From DATKCA01 sp035544675 (GTDB lineage Bacteria; Acidobacteriota; Thermoanaerobaculia; Gp7-AA8): a stretch of DNA of 10,767 nucleotides. A program made the translations under genes and the position numbers. Location of the stretch: assembly GCA_035544675.1 (NCBI GenBank), contig DATKCA010000001.1, positions 1 to 10,767 of the forward strand, written 5' to 3'. Shown here in pieces: positions 1 through 7,674 of the stretch; within the stretch, counting starts at the first letter, position 1, and each line of letters starts with the position of its first letter. The notes beneath the pieces were generated by a model that made no database searches, was not told the origin of the DNA, and saw only the letters and a list, made by a program, of their open reading frames with translations.

Positions 1-1770
1 GTTGAGGAGGATGCGGCCGGGATCCGACTGATGCGAGCCGAGCCACGTGCGCAGCTGCGACGAATTGAAGTTCCCCGCCTCGGTTGCCTGCTGCACGGTC
101 ATGCCGAACTCGACAACGTTGAGGAAGAACTGGAGCAGGTTCTGATCCTGCGTGTCGCCGCCCTGCACGGCGAAGGAGAGGAACGGCTGTCCGTCTTTCA
201 GCGCCAGCGAAGGCGTCAGCGTCACGTGCGGTCGCTTGCCCGGCTCGACGACGTTGTACGGATTCTCGCGGCGGTCCACCGTGAAGCTCTGCGCGCGCTG
301 CGACAGGCCGATGCCGGTGCGGCCTGCGATGACGGCCGGGATCCAACCGCCGCTCGGCGTCATCGACACGATCCATCCTTCCGCGTCCGCCGCCTGCACC
401 GTCGTCGTGCCGCCGTACATGGCCTCTTTGAATCGCGACTGCGCCTCTGCGGTCTGCGCCGGCTTCGACGTGGTGGTGCTCCACTCGCGCAGCAGATCGG
501 TGAACGGGTTGGTGCCCTGCTGATGCGGATACGGATCGCCGGGACCCATGGTCGGATCGTTGCGCTCGGGGTTGATGAGCTTCGCGCGCTGGCGGGCGTA
601 CTCCTTGGACAGCAGTCCGGCCACCGGCTCCTCCGGCGGGAAATAGGGATCGCCGTAGTAGAAGTCGCGATCGGCGAACGCCAGGCTCATGGCCTGATAG
701 ACAGTATTGATGTAGCGCGCCGTGTTGTAGCCCATGGCCTTGAGGTCGAAGTTCTCGAGGATGTTCAGCGCCTGCAGCATGGCCGGCCCCTGGGTCCACA
801 CCGTCAGCTTGTAGACGTCGATGCCGCGATAGCTGGTGCGCACGGGCTCCTCGATGCGGACCTGCCAGCGCGCCAGGTCGTCGAGCGTGAAGAGGCCGCC
901 CTGCTCGCGCGTTCCGCGCACGAGCTCGCGCGCGATGTCGCCGCGATAGAACCTGTCGTACGCGGCCATGATCGCGTCCTTGCGACTCTTGCCGGCCGCG
1001 CGCGCGGTCTGCTCCGCCTCCACGAGCTTACGGAGCGTGGCCGCCAGGTCGGACTGGCGGAAGATCTCGCCCGGCTCGGGCGCTTCGCGGTTCGTGGTCG
1101 TCGTCACCGTGACAACGCGGTCGTGCGAAGGCGTCGCGGTGCTGTGGGGGACAGGCAATCCTGCCTGTCCCCGGTCAGGCAGGATTGCCTGACCTCCACT
1201 CGCATGCGGCAGCATCACCTGCTTCGAGTACGGCCACTCCTTGAGCCGGTTCTTCTGGCGCTCGATGTTGTTGGCCGCCTGCGCCTCGATCGGGTAGCCG
1301 TCCGCCATCTGGATCGACGGCTCCAGCACATCTTTCAGCGAGAGCGTCCCGTATTCGGCGAGCATCACCATCAGCCCGCCCGGCGTTCCCGGCGTCACCG
1401 CCGCGAGAGGCCCGTACTGCGGCGGATACTTCATCGACCTGGACCGGTAGAACTCGGCGGTCGCACCGGTCGGAGCGACGCCGAGAGCATTGATGGCGAT
1501 GACCTTTTTCGTTTTCGGGTTGTAGATGAGCGCCTGCGTCTCGCCGCCCCAGCTCAGCGTGTCCCACATCGTGCACGTCGCGGCCAGCATCGCCGCTGCG
1601 GCATCGACGGCGTTCCCGCCCTTCTGGAACATCATCGCGCCCGGAGTGGCCGCAAGCGGCTTGCCCGTGATGGCCATCCAGTGCCGTCCGTGCAGCGGCG
1701 GCTTCTGCGTCCGCTGGGCCGATAGCGGGAGCGCCGCCAGGGCGAGAATGATCGAGAGTGTTCGTTTCAC
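1..1770 (-). CDS. ggt: Secreted gamma-glutamyltransferase, 3' end cut by window edge
   Basis: Ntn-hydrolase of the gamma-glutamyltranspeptidase family, which cleaves or transfers gamma-glutamyl groups from glutathione-like substrates in the periplasm. The frame is open for 590 codons to the window edge, so the C-terminal few dozen residues are missing. The start is a GTG at 1770, chosen because AGGAGG lies just upstream and the product opens with a signal peptide (MKRTLSIILALAALPLSAQ). Family signs: GGNAVDAAAAM near the N-terminus, TPGTPGGLM, the autoprocessing region YGGTTTVQAAD with the likely nucleophile Thr455, then GKRPHVTLTP and the glycine pair in VQGGDTQDQ. The residue after the first two Thr is Thr, not the His common in E. 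coli-type enzymes, so substrate range may differ. Residues 191-210 are encoded by a palindromic repeat read in frame, in a surface-type loop before EIFRQSDLAATL. It is divergent from the sugar dehydrogenase gene, with a repeat array between them. Confidence 0.93.
   Translation of the reverse strand, partial: MKRTLSIILALAALPLSAQRTQKPPLHGRHWMAITGKPLAATPGAMMFQKGGNAVDAAAAMLAATCTMWDTLSWGGETQALIYNPKTKKVIAINALGVAPTGATAEFYRSRSMKYPPQYGPLAAVTPGTPGGLMVMLAEYGTLSLKDVLEPSIQMADGYPIEAQAANNIERQKNRLKEWPYSKQVMLPHASGGQAILPDRGQAGLPVPHSTATPSHDRVVTVTTTTNREAPEPGEIFRQSDLAATLRKLVEAEQTARAAGKSRKDAIMAAYDRFYRGDIARELVRGTREQGGLFTLDDLARWQVRIEEPVRTSYRGIDVYKLTVWTQGPAMLQALNILENFDLKAMGYNTARYINTVYQAMSLAFADRDFYYGDPYFPPEEPVAGLLSKEYARQRAKLINPERNDPTMGPGDPYPHQQGTNPFTDLLREWSTTTSKPAQTAEAQSRFKEAMYGGTTTVQAADAEGWIVSMTPSGGWIPAVIAGRTGIGLSQRAQSFTVDRRENPYNVVEPGKRPHVTLTPSLALKDGQPFLSFAVQGGDTQDQNLLQFFLNVVEFGMTVQQATEAGNFNSSQLRTWLGSHQSDPGRILLN
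1144..1199. repeat. REPIN-like palindromic doublet inside ggt
   Basis: Two 22-bp palindromes lie 2 bp apart, at 1149-1170 (arms GGACAGGCA / TGCCTGTCC, centre ATCC) and 1173-1194 (arms GGTCAGGCA / TGCCTGACC, centre GGAT). The block is bounded by GTGG (1144-1147) and CCAC (1196-1199), each one base from its palindrome. This is the layout of inverted REP doublets (REPINs/BIMEs), where a GTAG/GTGG-type tetranucleotide sits beside each hairpin. The second palindrome is identical in all 22 bases to one at 7734-7755. Read on the ggt strand it stays open and encodes residues 191-210, including GQAILPD and GQAGLPV. Confidence 0.85.
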
Positions 1771-1775
1771 GAGCC

Positions 1776-1785
1776 CTCCTCCTAG
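1776..1785 (-). promoter_or_regulatory. Ribosome binding site deciding the ggt GTG start
   Basis: On the minus strand, AGGAGGAGGG lies directly upstream of the GTG at 1770. It is the last non-repeat sequence before the heptamer array begins at about 1791. The spacing and the signal peptide that follows make this GTG preferable to internal ATG codons. Confidence 0.7.
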
Positions 1786-1790
1786 GCGAA

Positions 1791-2013
<223 letters not shown>

Positions 2014-2014
2014 A

Positions 2015-2020
2015 TAGAAT
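2015..2020 (+). promoter_or_regulatory. Possible -10 element for a leaderless sugar dehydrogenase mRNA
   Basis: TAGAAT matches the -10 consensus TATAAT at five of six positions and ends 8 bases before the ATG at 2029. A transcript from it would start at or beside the ATG, which fits the absence of any Shine-Dalgarno sequence. The -35 position falls in the heptamer array (TTTCCG units) and has no good match. Confidence 0.35.
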
Positions 2021-2028
2021 CACGGGCC

Positions 2029-3279
2029 ATGAAAACAAAGCTGGCCCTGGCGTGCATCGCGATCCTCTTCCTCTCCTGCCGGGCGGCGGCCGAGCAGAGT
2101 GCTCCGCCGGTGGTGGCGCGCCCGGACAACCCGCTGCTCAAGCACTACGAGGTCCGCGCGGACACGCTTCCGCCGCCGTTCGAGACCAAGAGCTCGACCA
2201 ACCCGCCGAACGTCGGCGCCCGGCCGAAAGATGCGGCGCTTCATCTGCCGCCGGGATTCAAGATCGAGGTGTGGGCGCGCGACTTCGACGTGCCGCGCAA
2301 CATGATCCAGGCACCCAACGGCGACGTCATCGTCGCCGAGACCGATGGCGGCCGCATCACGATCCTCCGCGATGCGAACAAGGACGGCGTGCCGGAGGGA
2401 CGATTCACGTTCGCGTCCGGCCTCAACGAGCCGTTCGGGCTGGCTCTGGGCGGCAACTATCTCTACGTCGGCAACACGGACGCGGTGGTGCGGCTCCCCT
2501 ACCGCGCGGGGCAGACCGAGGCGGCCGGCAAGCCGGAGCGCATCGCGGCCCTCCCCACCGGCGGACACTCCACGCGCAACGTCATCTTCAACCGCGACGG
2601 CTCGAAGCTGTATGTCGCGGTCGGCTCGCGATCGAACGTCAGTGTCGAGACCGACGAGCCGAAGCGCGCCGCGATCACGGAGATGAATCCGGACGGATCG
2701 GGCCAGCGGATCTTCGGCTCCGGCCTCCGCAACCCGGTCGGCCTGGCGTGGAACCCGGCCAACGGCTCGCTCTGGACCACCGTGAACGAGCGCGACGGCC
2801 TCGGCGACAACCTCGTGCCCGACTACGTCACCGACGTGCGCGACGGCGCGTTCTACGGGTGGCCGTTCTCGTACATCGGGAAGAACGAGGATCCGCGCCG
2901 CAAGGGCGAGCGGCCCGATCTCGTGGCCAAAGCCGTGGTCCCTTCCGTCCTCCTCGAATCACACTCGGCCGCTCTGGGAATCGGCTTCTACGACGGCACG
3001 ATGTTCCCGGCCAGGTACCGGGGCGGAGCGTTCGTCGCGCTGCACGGCTCGTGGAATCGCTCGCGCCGCACCGGATACAAGGTCATTCACATCCCCTTCT
3101 CGAACGGCCGCCCGGCCGGCGGTTACGACGACTTCGTGGTGGGATGGGCGCCCGATCCCGCGTCCCGCATCGTGTGGGGAAGGCCGGTCGGCATCCTGGT
3201 CCTGCGCGACGGCTCGCTGCTGGTCTCCGATGACGGCGCCAATGTGATCTGGCGCGTGACCTACGAGAAGCGACCCTGA
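2029..3279 (+). CDS. PQQ-dependent sugar dehydrogenase, sorbosone dehydrogenase family
   Basis: A 416-residue exported protein of the soluble glucose/sorbosone dehydrogenase family (COG2133), six-bladed beta-propellers that use PQQ to oxidise sugars or sugar aldehydes in the periplasm. Residues 1-22 form a signal peptide with a cleavage site near RAAA-EQ; Cys17 follows FLS, a poor lipobox. Family signs in order: LPPGFKIEVWARDFDVPRNM, NGDVIVAET, GLNEPFGLAL, GGHSTRN with the likely catalytic His180, SGLRNPVGLAWNP, NERDGLGDNLVPDY, GWPFSYIG, LESHSAALGIGFY, HGSWNRS and the closing LLVSDDGANVIWRVTY. The open frame runs back to 1876, but that part is heptamer repeat, so the ATG at 2029 is used. There is no ribosome binding site, but a -10-like TAGAAT sits 8 bases upstream. 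The true substrate cannot be told from sequence, and PQQ may have to come from outside. Confidence 0.9.
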   Translation: MKTKLALACIAILFLSCRAAAEQSAPPVVARPDNPLLKHYEVRADTLPPPFETKSSTNPPNVGARPKDAALHLPPGFKIEVWARDFDVPRNMIQAPNGDVIVAETDGGRITILRDANKDGVPEGRFTFASGLNEPFGLALGGNYLYVGNTDAVVRLPYRAGQTEAAGKPERIAALPTGGHSTRNVIFNRDGSKLYVAVGSRSNVSVETDEPKRAAITEMNPDGSGQRIFGSGLRNPVGLAWNPANGSLWTTVNERDGLGDNLVPDYVTDVRDGAFYGWPFSYIGKNEDPRRKGERPDLVAKAVVPSVLLESHSAALGIGFYDGTMFPARYRGGAFVALHGSWNRSRRTGYKVIHIPFSNGRPAGGYDDFVVGWAPDPASRIVWGRPVGILVLRDGSLLVSDDGANVIWRVTYEKRP

Positions 3280-3382
3280 GCGGCAGGCCGGGCCGCCGAG
3301 TCGGCGGCGCTCCACCTGTCCCGCCCTGAAGTGCGGCCGGGTCTCTCGGCCCGGGCGCGCGCTCCCCTCTTGTCCAGACCGC
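3280..3382. other. Intergenic segment with two GC-rich hairpins
   Basis: The gap between the sugar dehydrogenase and mgtE holds a 7-bp hairpin at 3292-3308 (arms GCCGCCG / CGGCGGC, loop AGT) and a second one near 3333-3353 built on GGCCG / CGGCC. Neither is followed by a T-run, so neither is a standard intrinsic terminator. They may stall or end transcription by a Rho-dependent route. No gene is visible here. Confidence 0.45.
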
Positions 3383-3388
3383 TACAAT
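3383..3388 (+). promoter_or_regulatory. Possible mgtE -10 element
   Basis: TACAAT matches the -10 consensus at five of six positions and would give a short leader of roughly 20 bases before the TTG start at 3417. No convincing -35 lies 16-18 bp upstream. The leader is far too short for an M-box magnesium riboswitch. Confidence 0.4.
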
Positions 3389-3416
3389 CTCTATCAGTTG
3401 TCCGAGGAGGAAGCCC

Positions 3417-4640
3417 TTGACCGTAGAAGAGACGTTGCCGGAGATGGGGACCGACAGTCTGGCCGAGGAGACTCAGCGTCGCAGCCCGCGCGACGCCGCA
3501 CTGCTTCTGGCCTCGACTGCACCGCGCATCGTCGCCGAGCTTCTGCAGTCGATGAATCCGGCCATGGCGCAGGACATCCTCGACGAGCTCGATCCCGAGC
3601 GCCGCAATGCCGTGCTGGCGGCCGCATCGCCGCAGCAGCGCACGCAGTGGCTGCGCAATGACGGATATCCCGAGGACACGATCGGCCGGCTGATGGAGCC
3701 TCCCACGGCGGTGTTCCGCGGAAAACAGACCATCGCCAGCACGATCGAGTCCGTACGCGAGCTGTCGAAGACGACGCTGGTCACGTACCTCTTCATCGTC
3801 GACGACCGCATGCGCCTCATCGGCATCGTGACGATGCGCGATCTCCTGCTCTCGTCGCGCGATCAGAGTCTCGAACAGGTGATGCTGCGCGAGCCGTTTT
3901 TCCTGCCGCCGGAGATGGAGCTGCCCGAGGCCATGAAGCAGGTCGTGCGCAGGCACTTCCCGGTCTATCCGGTCTGCCAGGCGGACGGAAAGCTGCTCGG
4001 GCAGGTTCGCGGGCAGGCCATGTTCGAGGAGCAGGCCTACGAGATCAGCGCGCAGGCCGGCCGCATGGTCGGTGTCGACAAGGAGGAACGGCTGACCACG
4101 CCGTGGACGCGCAGCCTCAAGTTCCGTCATCCCTGGCTGCAGCTGAACCTCGTGACGGCGTTCCTGGCGGCGGCGGTCGTCGGCGCCTTTCAGGGGACCA
4201 TCGATCGCATCGTCATCCTGGCGGCGTTCCTTCCCGTGCTGGCGGGGCAGTCGGGAAACACCGGCTGCCAGGCCCTGGCCGTGGCGCTTCGCGGCATGAC
4301 CCTGGGCGAGTTGCAGCCGGGCACCGAACGGATGCTGGTCATGAAGGAAGCGCTCCTGGGGCTCCTCAACGGAACGCTGGTCGGCATCACCGCCGGCCTG
4401 GGCATGTTCGCCGCGGCGAAGATGCAGTCCCATCCCGAGGCGGTGATGCTCGGCATCATCGTCTTCATCGCCATGGTGGGAAGCTGCATCGTCAGCGGCA
4501 TCGCCGGCGCGGTGATTCCTCTGGCTCTGCGACGCTTCGGCGCCGATCCGGCCACGGCATCGAGCATCTTCCTGACGACCGCGACCGACGTGGCCAGCAT
4601 GGGACTGTTTCTCAGCCTGGCGACGGCGATGATTCGCTAG
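3417..4640 (+). CDS. mgtE: MgtE-family magnesium transporter
   Basis: A 407-residue Mg2+ channel/transporter of the inner membrane. The start is a TTG at 3417, placed by GAGGAGG seven bases upstream. Domains in order: a short alpha-helical MgtE N domain (about 1-90), a CBS pair (about 92-210, from RLMEPPTAVFRG; HFPVYPVCQADGKLLG in the second CBS), a connecting helix, and a five-helix MgtE membrane domain (about 238-405). The membrane domain has the family signature PVLAGQSGNTGCQALAVALRGMTLGE and a last helix with TTATDVASMG; Asp391 there matches the conserved Asp of the magnesium site in the Thermus protein. At 407 residues it is shorter than the usual 450 or so, mainly in the N domain, which normally senses Mg2+ together with the CBS pair. 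It converges on the antiporter gene with no base between the two stop codons. Confidence 0.94.
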   Translation: MTVEETLPEMGTDSLAEETQRRSPRDAALLLASTAPRIVAELLQSMNPAMAQDILDELDPERRNAVLAAASPQQRTQWLRNDGYPEDTIGRLMEPPTAVFRGKQTIASTIESVRELSKTTLVTYLFIVDDRMRLIGIVTMRDLLLSSRDQSLEQVMLREPFFLPPEMELPEAMKQVVRRHFPVYPVCQADGKLLGQVRGQAMFEEQAYEISAQAGRMVGVDKEERLTTPWTRSLKFRHPWLQLNLVTAFLAAAVVGAFQGTIDRIVILAAFLPVLAGQSGNTGCQALAVALRGMTLGELQPGTERMLVMKEALLGLLNGTLVGITAGLGMFAAAKMQSHPEAVMLGIIVFIAMVGSCIVSGIAGAVIPLALRRFGADPATASSIFLTTATDVASMGLFLSLATAMIR

Positions 4641-6617
4641 TTACAGGCCACTAGCAGCGCCGGCATGCTCGAGCCGGGCCACGGCGCGTGTGAGGTCCTC
4701 GTGGCCGCCGACCAGGAGCATCGTGTCGCCCGCCTGCAGCGGCTCGTGCAGCGGCAGCGGTGAGAGAGCGTGGCCGTCGCGCAGAAGCGCCGCCACGGCC
4801 ACGGAATCATGCTCGAGTCCGAGTTCCTGAATGGATCGGCCCTCGCACCAGGCGCCCGGGAACACCAGATACGTTTGCGATGTGCCACCGGCGAAGATGG
4901 CGGTGAGGCGCCTGCTGTCGGTGGCGCGCACAGCGGGATCGCGCAGCATGCGGTAGCCCTCGTCGCGCAGCAGGCGGATCTGATTGGCGACGATGTTCTG
5001 AGGGACGCACAGGACGTGCAGCGTACGGGTCACGATCTCCAGCGACGTCTCGAACTCCTCCGGGATGACTTCGTCCGCACCGAGGAGGCGAAGCCGCTCC
5101 ACTTCGGCGACGTATCGAGTGCGCACGATGATGTGGATGTCGCGCTGCATCTCCCGGCAGAGGCGGACGATGCGCCTCGTGGCGTGCGGATCGGAGATGG
5201 CCACGATCGCGGCCAGAGCGGCCTCGACGCCGGCCATGCGCAACGCGCTGGGGTCGGCTGCGTCAGCGAGCAAGGCGTGGCTGTCGGCGCGGCGCGCCGC
5301 GGAGACGCGATCCGCATCCTCGTCCATCACCACGTGCGCGACACCGGTCGAGGCCAGCACCCGCGCCACGTTCTGCCCGTTCAGGCCGTAACCGACCACG
5401 ATGATGTGACGCTGCAGCGGTTTGAGGTCCTCGTGCCGCTCCGCCGTCTGCTCGTGAAGCCGGTCCGCGAACCACCGCCCTGCATTCAGCAGAAGCGGGG
5501 TCGCCCCGAGCGTCAGGACGGCCACGGCGACGAACATCTGCTCGCGATCGGCGTTCAGGAGTCCGGCTCGCTTGCCGCTCTGGGCCAGGAGAAACGAGAA
5601 CTCCCCGACCGGCGCCATGGCGAACGCCGCACGGACCGACGTTCGCTTCATCGCCGGCGAGAGCCGGAACGCCGGATAGGACGCCAGCACCTTCAGCACC
5701 ACCACTCCGATCGCGACCCCGGCGACCAGAAATGGCTCGCGTCCGATGAACGCCGGATCGAGGAGCATTCCAATCGAGGTGAAGAAGAGCGCCGAGAGAA
5801 AGTCGCGAAACGGCCTGAGGACGCCTTCGATCTCGTGGATGAAGTCGGTATCACCGATGACCACGCCGGCCGCAAATGCCCCCAGGGCTGGAGAGATCCC
5901 GATGCGATGAGCGATGGCGATCGTCCCCACGATCAGAACGACGGCGGCGGCCGTGAACGCCTCCCGGCTTCCCAGCCGCGCGATCGCGCCGAAGAGCCGC
6001 GGCACGACCACCCGGGCGATCAGCATGAGAGCGACGACCGCTCCCACCGCGACGAGTACGCGAATGAAGATCGACTGGAGGGGCGGAACATCGTCGCCTG
6101 CCGGAGCGAACGCCGGCACCAGGAGGATCAGAGGAATCACCGCGAGGTCCTGGAACAGCGAGACGCCGAGGAATCTCCGCGCGTAGGGGATGCCCATCTC
6201 GTCCCGCGAGGTGAGAATCGGCACGACGACGGCGGTCGACCCGAGAGCGATCAGCAGTCCGTAGAACAATCCCTGGCGCAGCGGCTCGCCGAAGACCATC
6301 ACCACCGCGGCGACGGCGCCGGCCGTGAACAGCATCTGGAGCGGTCCGGCCAGAAAGGTCGTCCGGCCGAGCGCCCTGAGACGACCGAGCGGCACGTGCA
6401 ATCCGATGAAGAACAGGATGAGCGCGACGCCGAGCTCCGCAATCACTTCGATGCGCGCCGGATCGTAGATCCATCCGAGAGCGTGCGGGCCGATGATCAC
6501 GCCCACCGCGAGATAACTGACCACTTCCGGAATCCGGAACCGCCGTCCCAGAAACAAAAGAGGAAACGCTGCGATGAGGATGATCGCGATGTCGATCAGA
6601 AGCGGATCATCTTGCAT
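4641..6617 (-). CDS. CPA2 monovalent cation/proton antiporter with RCK domains (Kef-type)
   Basis: A 658-residue inner-membrane antiporter of the Kef/CPA2 family, exchanging K+ or Na+ for H+. Residues 1 to about 385 are the Na+/H+ exchanger domain, with many hydrophobic helices and family stretches LFFIGLHVPLGRL, GSTAVVVPILTSRDE, GVSLFQDLAVIPLI, GISPALGAFAAGVVIGDTDF and LFFTSIGMLLDP. An RCK-N (TrkA-N) Rossmann domain follows from about 403, with nucleotide loop GYGLNGQN starting at Gly409 and Asp-Glu in VVMDEDADRV, and then an RCK-C domain from about 565 (LTAIFAGGTSQTYLVFPGAW to the end). The frame is open back to 6998, but the ATG at 6617 (MQDDPLLIDIAIIL) is chosen because family homology begins there and the extension overlaps the divergent gene. 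GGGAG lies about ten bases upstream. The ion and the ligand of the RCK part cannot be read from sequence. Confidence 0.92.
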   Translation of the reverse strand: MQDDPLLIDIAIILIAAFPLLFLGRRFRIPEVVSYLAVGVIIGPHALGWIYDPARIEVIAELGVALILFFIGLHVPLGRLRALGRTTFLAGPLQMLFTAGAVAAVVMVFGEPLRQGLFYGLLIALGSTAVVVPILTSRDEMGIPYARRFLGVSLFQDLAVIPLILLVPAFAPAGDDVPPLQSIFIRVLVAVGAVVALMLIARVVVPRLFGAIARLGSREAFTAAAVVLIVGTIAIAHRIGISPALGAFAAGVVIGDTDFIHEIEGVLRPFRDFLSALFFTSIGMLLDPAFIGREPFLVAGVAIGVVVLKVLASYPAFRLSPAMKRTSVRAAFAMAPVGEFSFLLAQSGKRAGLLNADREQMFVAVAVLTLGATPLLLNAGRWFADRLHEQTAERHEDLKPLQRHIIVVGYGLNGQNVARVLASTGVAHVVMDEDADRVSAARRADSHALLADAADPSALRMAGVEAALAAIVAISDPHATRRIVRLCREMQRDIHIIVRTRYVAEVERLRLLGADEVIPEEFETSLEIVTRTLHVLCVPQNIVANQIRLLRDEGYRMLRDPAVRATDSRRLTAIFAGGTSQTYLVFPGAWCEGRSIQELGLEHDSVAVAALLRDGHALSPLPLHEPLQAGDTMLLVGGHEDLTRAVARLEHAGAASGL

Positions 6618-6705
6618 TCGCGCGTAGTCTCCCACGTTCGGGCGCGCTGCTCCGGTTCTTGCAATGACCTCAGGATGCCAGGTACCACTCGAAAGGAAGC
6701 GAACG
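6618..6705. promoter_or_regulatory. Divergent intergenic region
   Basis: The 88 bp between the antiporter and the basic-protein gene must hold promoters for both. On the plus strand TTGCAA at 6659-6664 could be a -35, but the sequence 17 bp further on (GTACCA) is a poor -10. AAAGGAAG at 6692-6699 is a good ribosome binding site for the ATG at 6706. Confidence 0.35.
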
Positions 6706-7233
6706 ATGCCTCGAAAAGCAAGTAGCAGGAAGGGGAACTCTCGCGGCAAAGCGGCCGGCAAACCGGCCAGGAAACGGGCTTCGCCACAACGCAAAGCCTC
6801 GCGGAAGGCGAAGGAGGCCGCAACGACTGCGGTCGCGTACGGCCGCGACGTCCTGAAGCGCCTGCTGTCCGCCGTCGCCGCGTCGCTCACCCGGAAGCCT
6901 GCGGAATCCGGCAAAACGAATCCGATTCCCGCCCGTAAGAAGAAAGAGGTCGCCCCGCGAGCCGCGCGGCAGCCGCGCCGCGAGACCGACATTCTCATGG
7001 ATCAGATCGCAAGCAGCTACACGCCGACACAGACCAGTCTGAAAGCGCCGTTCCGCGCCTCCGGCGCAGACCGGGAGCGCGACCAGGACTACGCCCGCGG
7101 CGCAGGAAACGACCGCTGGAAGGACGAGGACCGCCTGACCAACAAGTCGGGTGATCCTCGAATCGGAACACACGGAAGGACATACGAACCTGGAGAGAAG
7201 CGAGTCGTCTCCAGCCAGGACGAGGAGGAATGA
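6706..7233 (+). CDS. Small basic protein with histone-like Lys/Arg/Ala-rich N-terminus
   Basis: I do not recognise a named family. The 175-residue product has two parts. Residues 1-97 are very rich in Lys, Arg, Ala and Ser (MPRKASSRKGNSRGK at the start), resembling bacterial histone H1-like or AlgP-type tails that bind nucleic acid, with one short amphipathic stretch (YGRDVLKRLLSAVAASL, 45-61). Residues 98-175 are polar and better ordered in look: DILMDQIASSYTPTQTSLKAPFR, then NKSGDPRIGTHGRTYEPGE (146-164), and an acidic end DEEE. The ATG at 6706 is chosen over one at 6664 because AAAGGAAG precedes it and the basic run begins there. The next gene starts two bases after its stop, so the two are probably cotranscribed. 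A nucleoid or stress role is inference from composition only. Confidence 0.75.
   Translation: MPRKASSRKGNSRGKAAGKPARKRASPQRKASRKAKEAATTAVAYGRDVLKRLLSAVAASLTRKPAESGKTNPIPARKKKEVAPRAARQPRRETDILMDQIASSYTPTQTSLKAPFRASGADRERDQDYARGAGNDRWKDEDRLTNKSGDPRIGTHGRTYEPGEKRVVSSQDEEE
7223..7228 (+). promoter_or_regulatory. Ribosome binding site that decides the start of the anchor protein
   Basis: AGGAGG is one base from an ATG at 7230 (too close) and seven bases from the ATG at 7236 (ideal). The second ATG is therefore taken as the start. The site lies inside the last codons of the upstream gene, which points to translational coupling. Confidence 0.7.
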
Positions 7234-7235
7234 GC

Positions 7236-7637
7236 ATGGATCAGAACAGCAGAACGGACATCGGAACCACCCCCACGGGCGCCAGCGGGACCACGGGCGG
7301 CATCAACAACGCCGGCGTGACGAGCAGCAGCGAGACCTGCGCGCATTGCGGCGCACCGCTGAGCGGAGGCCAGGGCCTCGAGCAGTTCCTCAGCCGCATC
7401 GGAATCACCGAGGAGATGATCAACAACCTGAAGTCGTCGATGCAGAACGTCGACGTCGAGGAGTACCTGAACACGGCGCGCGAGTACCTGAAAAACGCGG
7501 GCGACAAGCTGAAGACCGGCTCCGACAAAGCCACGACGTACGCGAAGGACAACCCCGGCAAAGTCGCCGCCGGTGTAGCCGTCCTGGCGGTCGGAGCGGG
7601 GCTCCTGCTCAGCTCGATCGGACGCGACAGGAGCTAG
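7236..7637 (+). CDS. Small DUF883/ElaB-like protein with C-terminal membrane anchor
   Basis: A 133-residue protein. Residues 1-30 are Gly/Thr/Ser/Asn-rich and probably disordered. A single C-x-x-C (Cys35, Cys38 in TCAHCGAP) looks like half a zinc ribbon. Residues 45-104 are helical and charged (EYLNTAREYLKNAGDKLKTGSDKATTYAKDNPGK). One membrane helix fills 110-128 (VAAGVAVLAVGAGLLLSSI), followed by GRDRS. The order helix, then NP-x-K, then a glycine-rich helix ending in a few charged residues is that of DUF883/ElaB/YqjD proteins, stress-induced inner-membrane anchors that bind ribosomes in E. coli; assignment to that family is likely but unproven. It follows the basic-protein gene by two bases, so a joint stress or envelope role is plausible. 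A dispersed repeat starts directly after its stop codon. Confidence 0.78.
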   Translation: MDQNSRTDIGTTPTGASGTTGGINNAGVTSSSETCAHCGAPLSGGQGLEQFLSRIGITEEMINNLKSSMQNVDVEEYLNTAREYLKNAGDKLKTGSDKATTYAKDNPGKVAAGVAVLAVGAGLLLSSIGRDRS

Positions 7638-7651
7638 CAGTCAAAAGCCGG
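7638..7651 (+). repeat. Dispersed 14-mer, inverted copy at 10739-10752
   Basis: CAGTCAAAAGCCGG begins at the base after the stop codon of the anchor protein. An exact inverted copy lies at 10739-10752, and in both places GGGCACG follows within about 15 bases on the same strand, so the shared unit is longer than the 14-mer. Confidence 0.7.
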
Positions 7652-7655
7652 CCTC

Positions 7656-7670
7656 GGGCTCGGGCACGGG
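7656..7670 (+). repeat. G-rich 15-mer, first direct copy
   Basis: GGGCTCGGGCACGGG occurs here and again, identical, at 7792-7806. The two copies flank the REPIN-like element at 7675-7760. Confidence 0.75.
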
Positions 7671-7674
7671 ATCT

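Noticed and set aside
31..1725. Long plus-strand open frame of 564 codons opposite ggt
   Set aside because: It is the antisense shadow of a clear gamma-glutamyltransferase gene; its Arg/Leu/His-rich product has no recognisable domain.
4770..6725. Long plus-strand open frame of 651 codons opposite the antiporter gene
   Set aside because: It is antisense to a gene with clear membrane and RCK domains; its product is a compositionally extreme His/Arg/Asp-rich shadow.
6618..6998. N-terminal extension of the antiporter giving 785 residues
   Set aside because: It lies opposite the basic-protein gene, has no family homology and lacks a start signal; the membrane domain begins right after the ATG at 6617.
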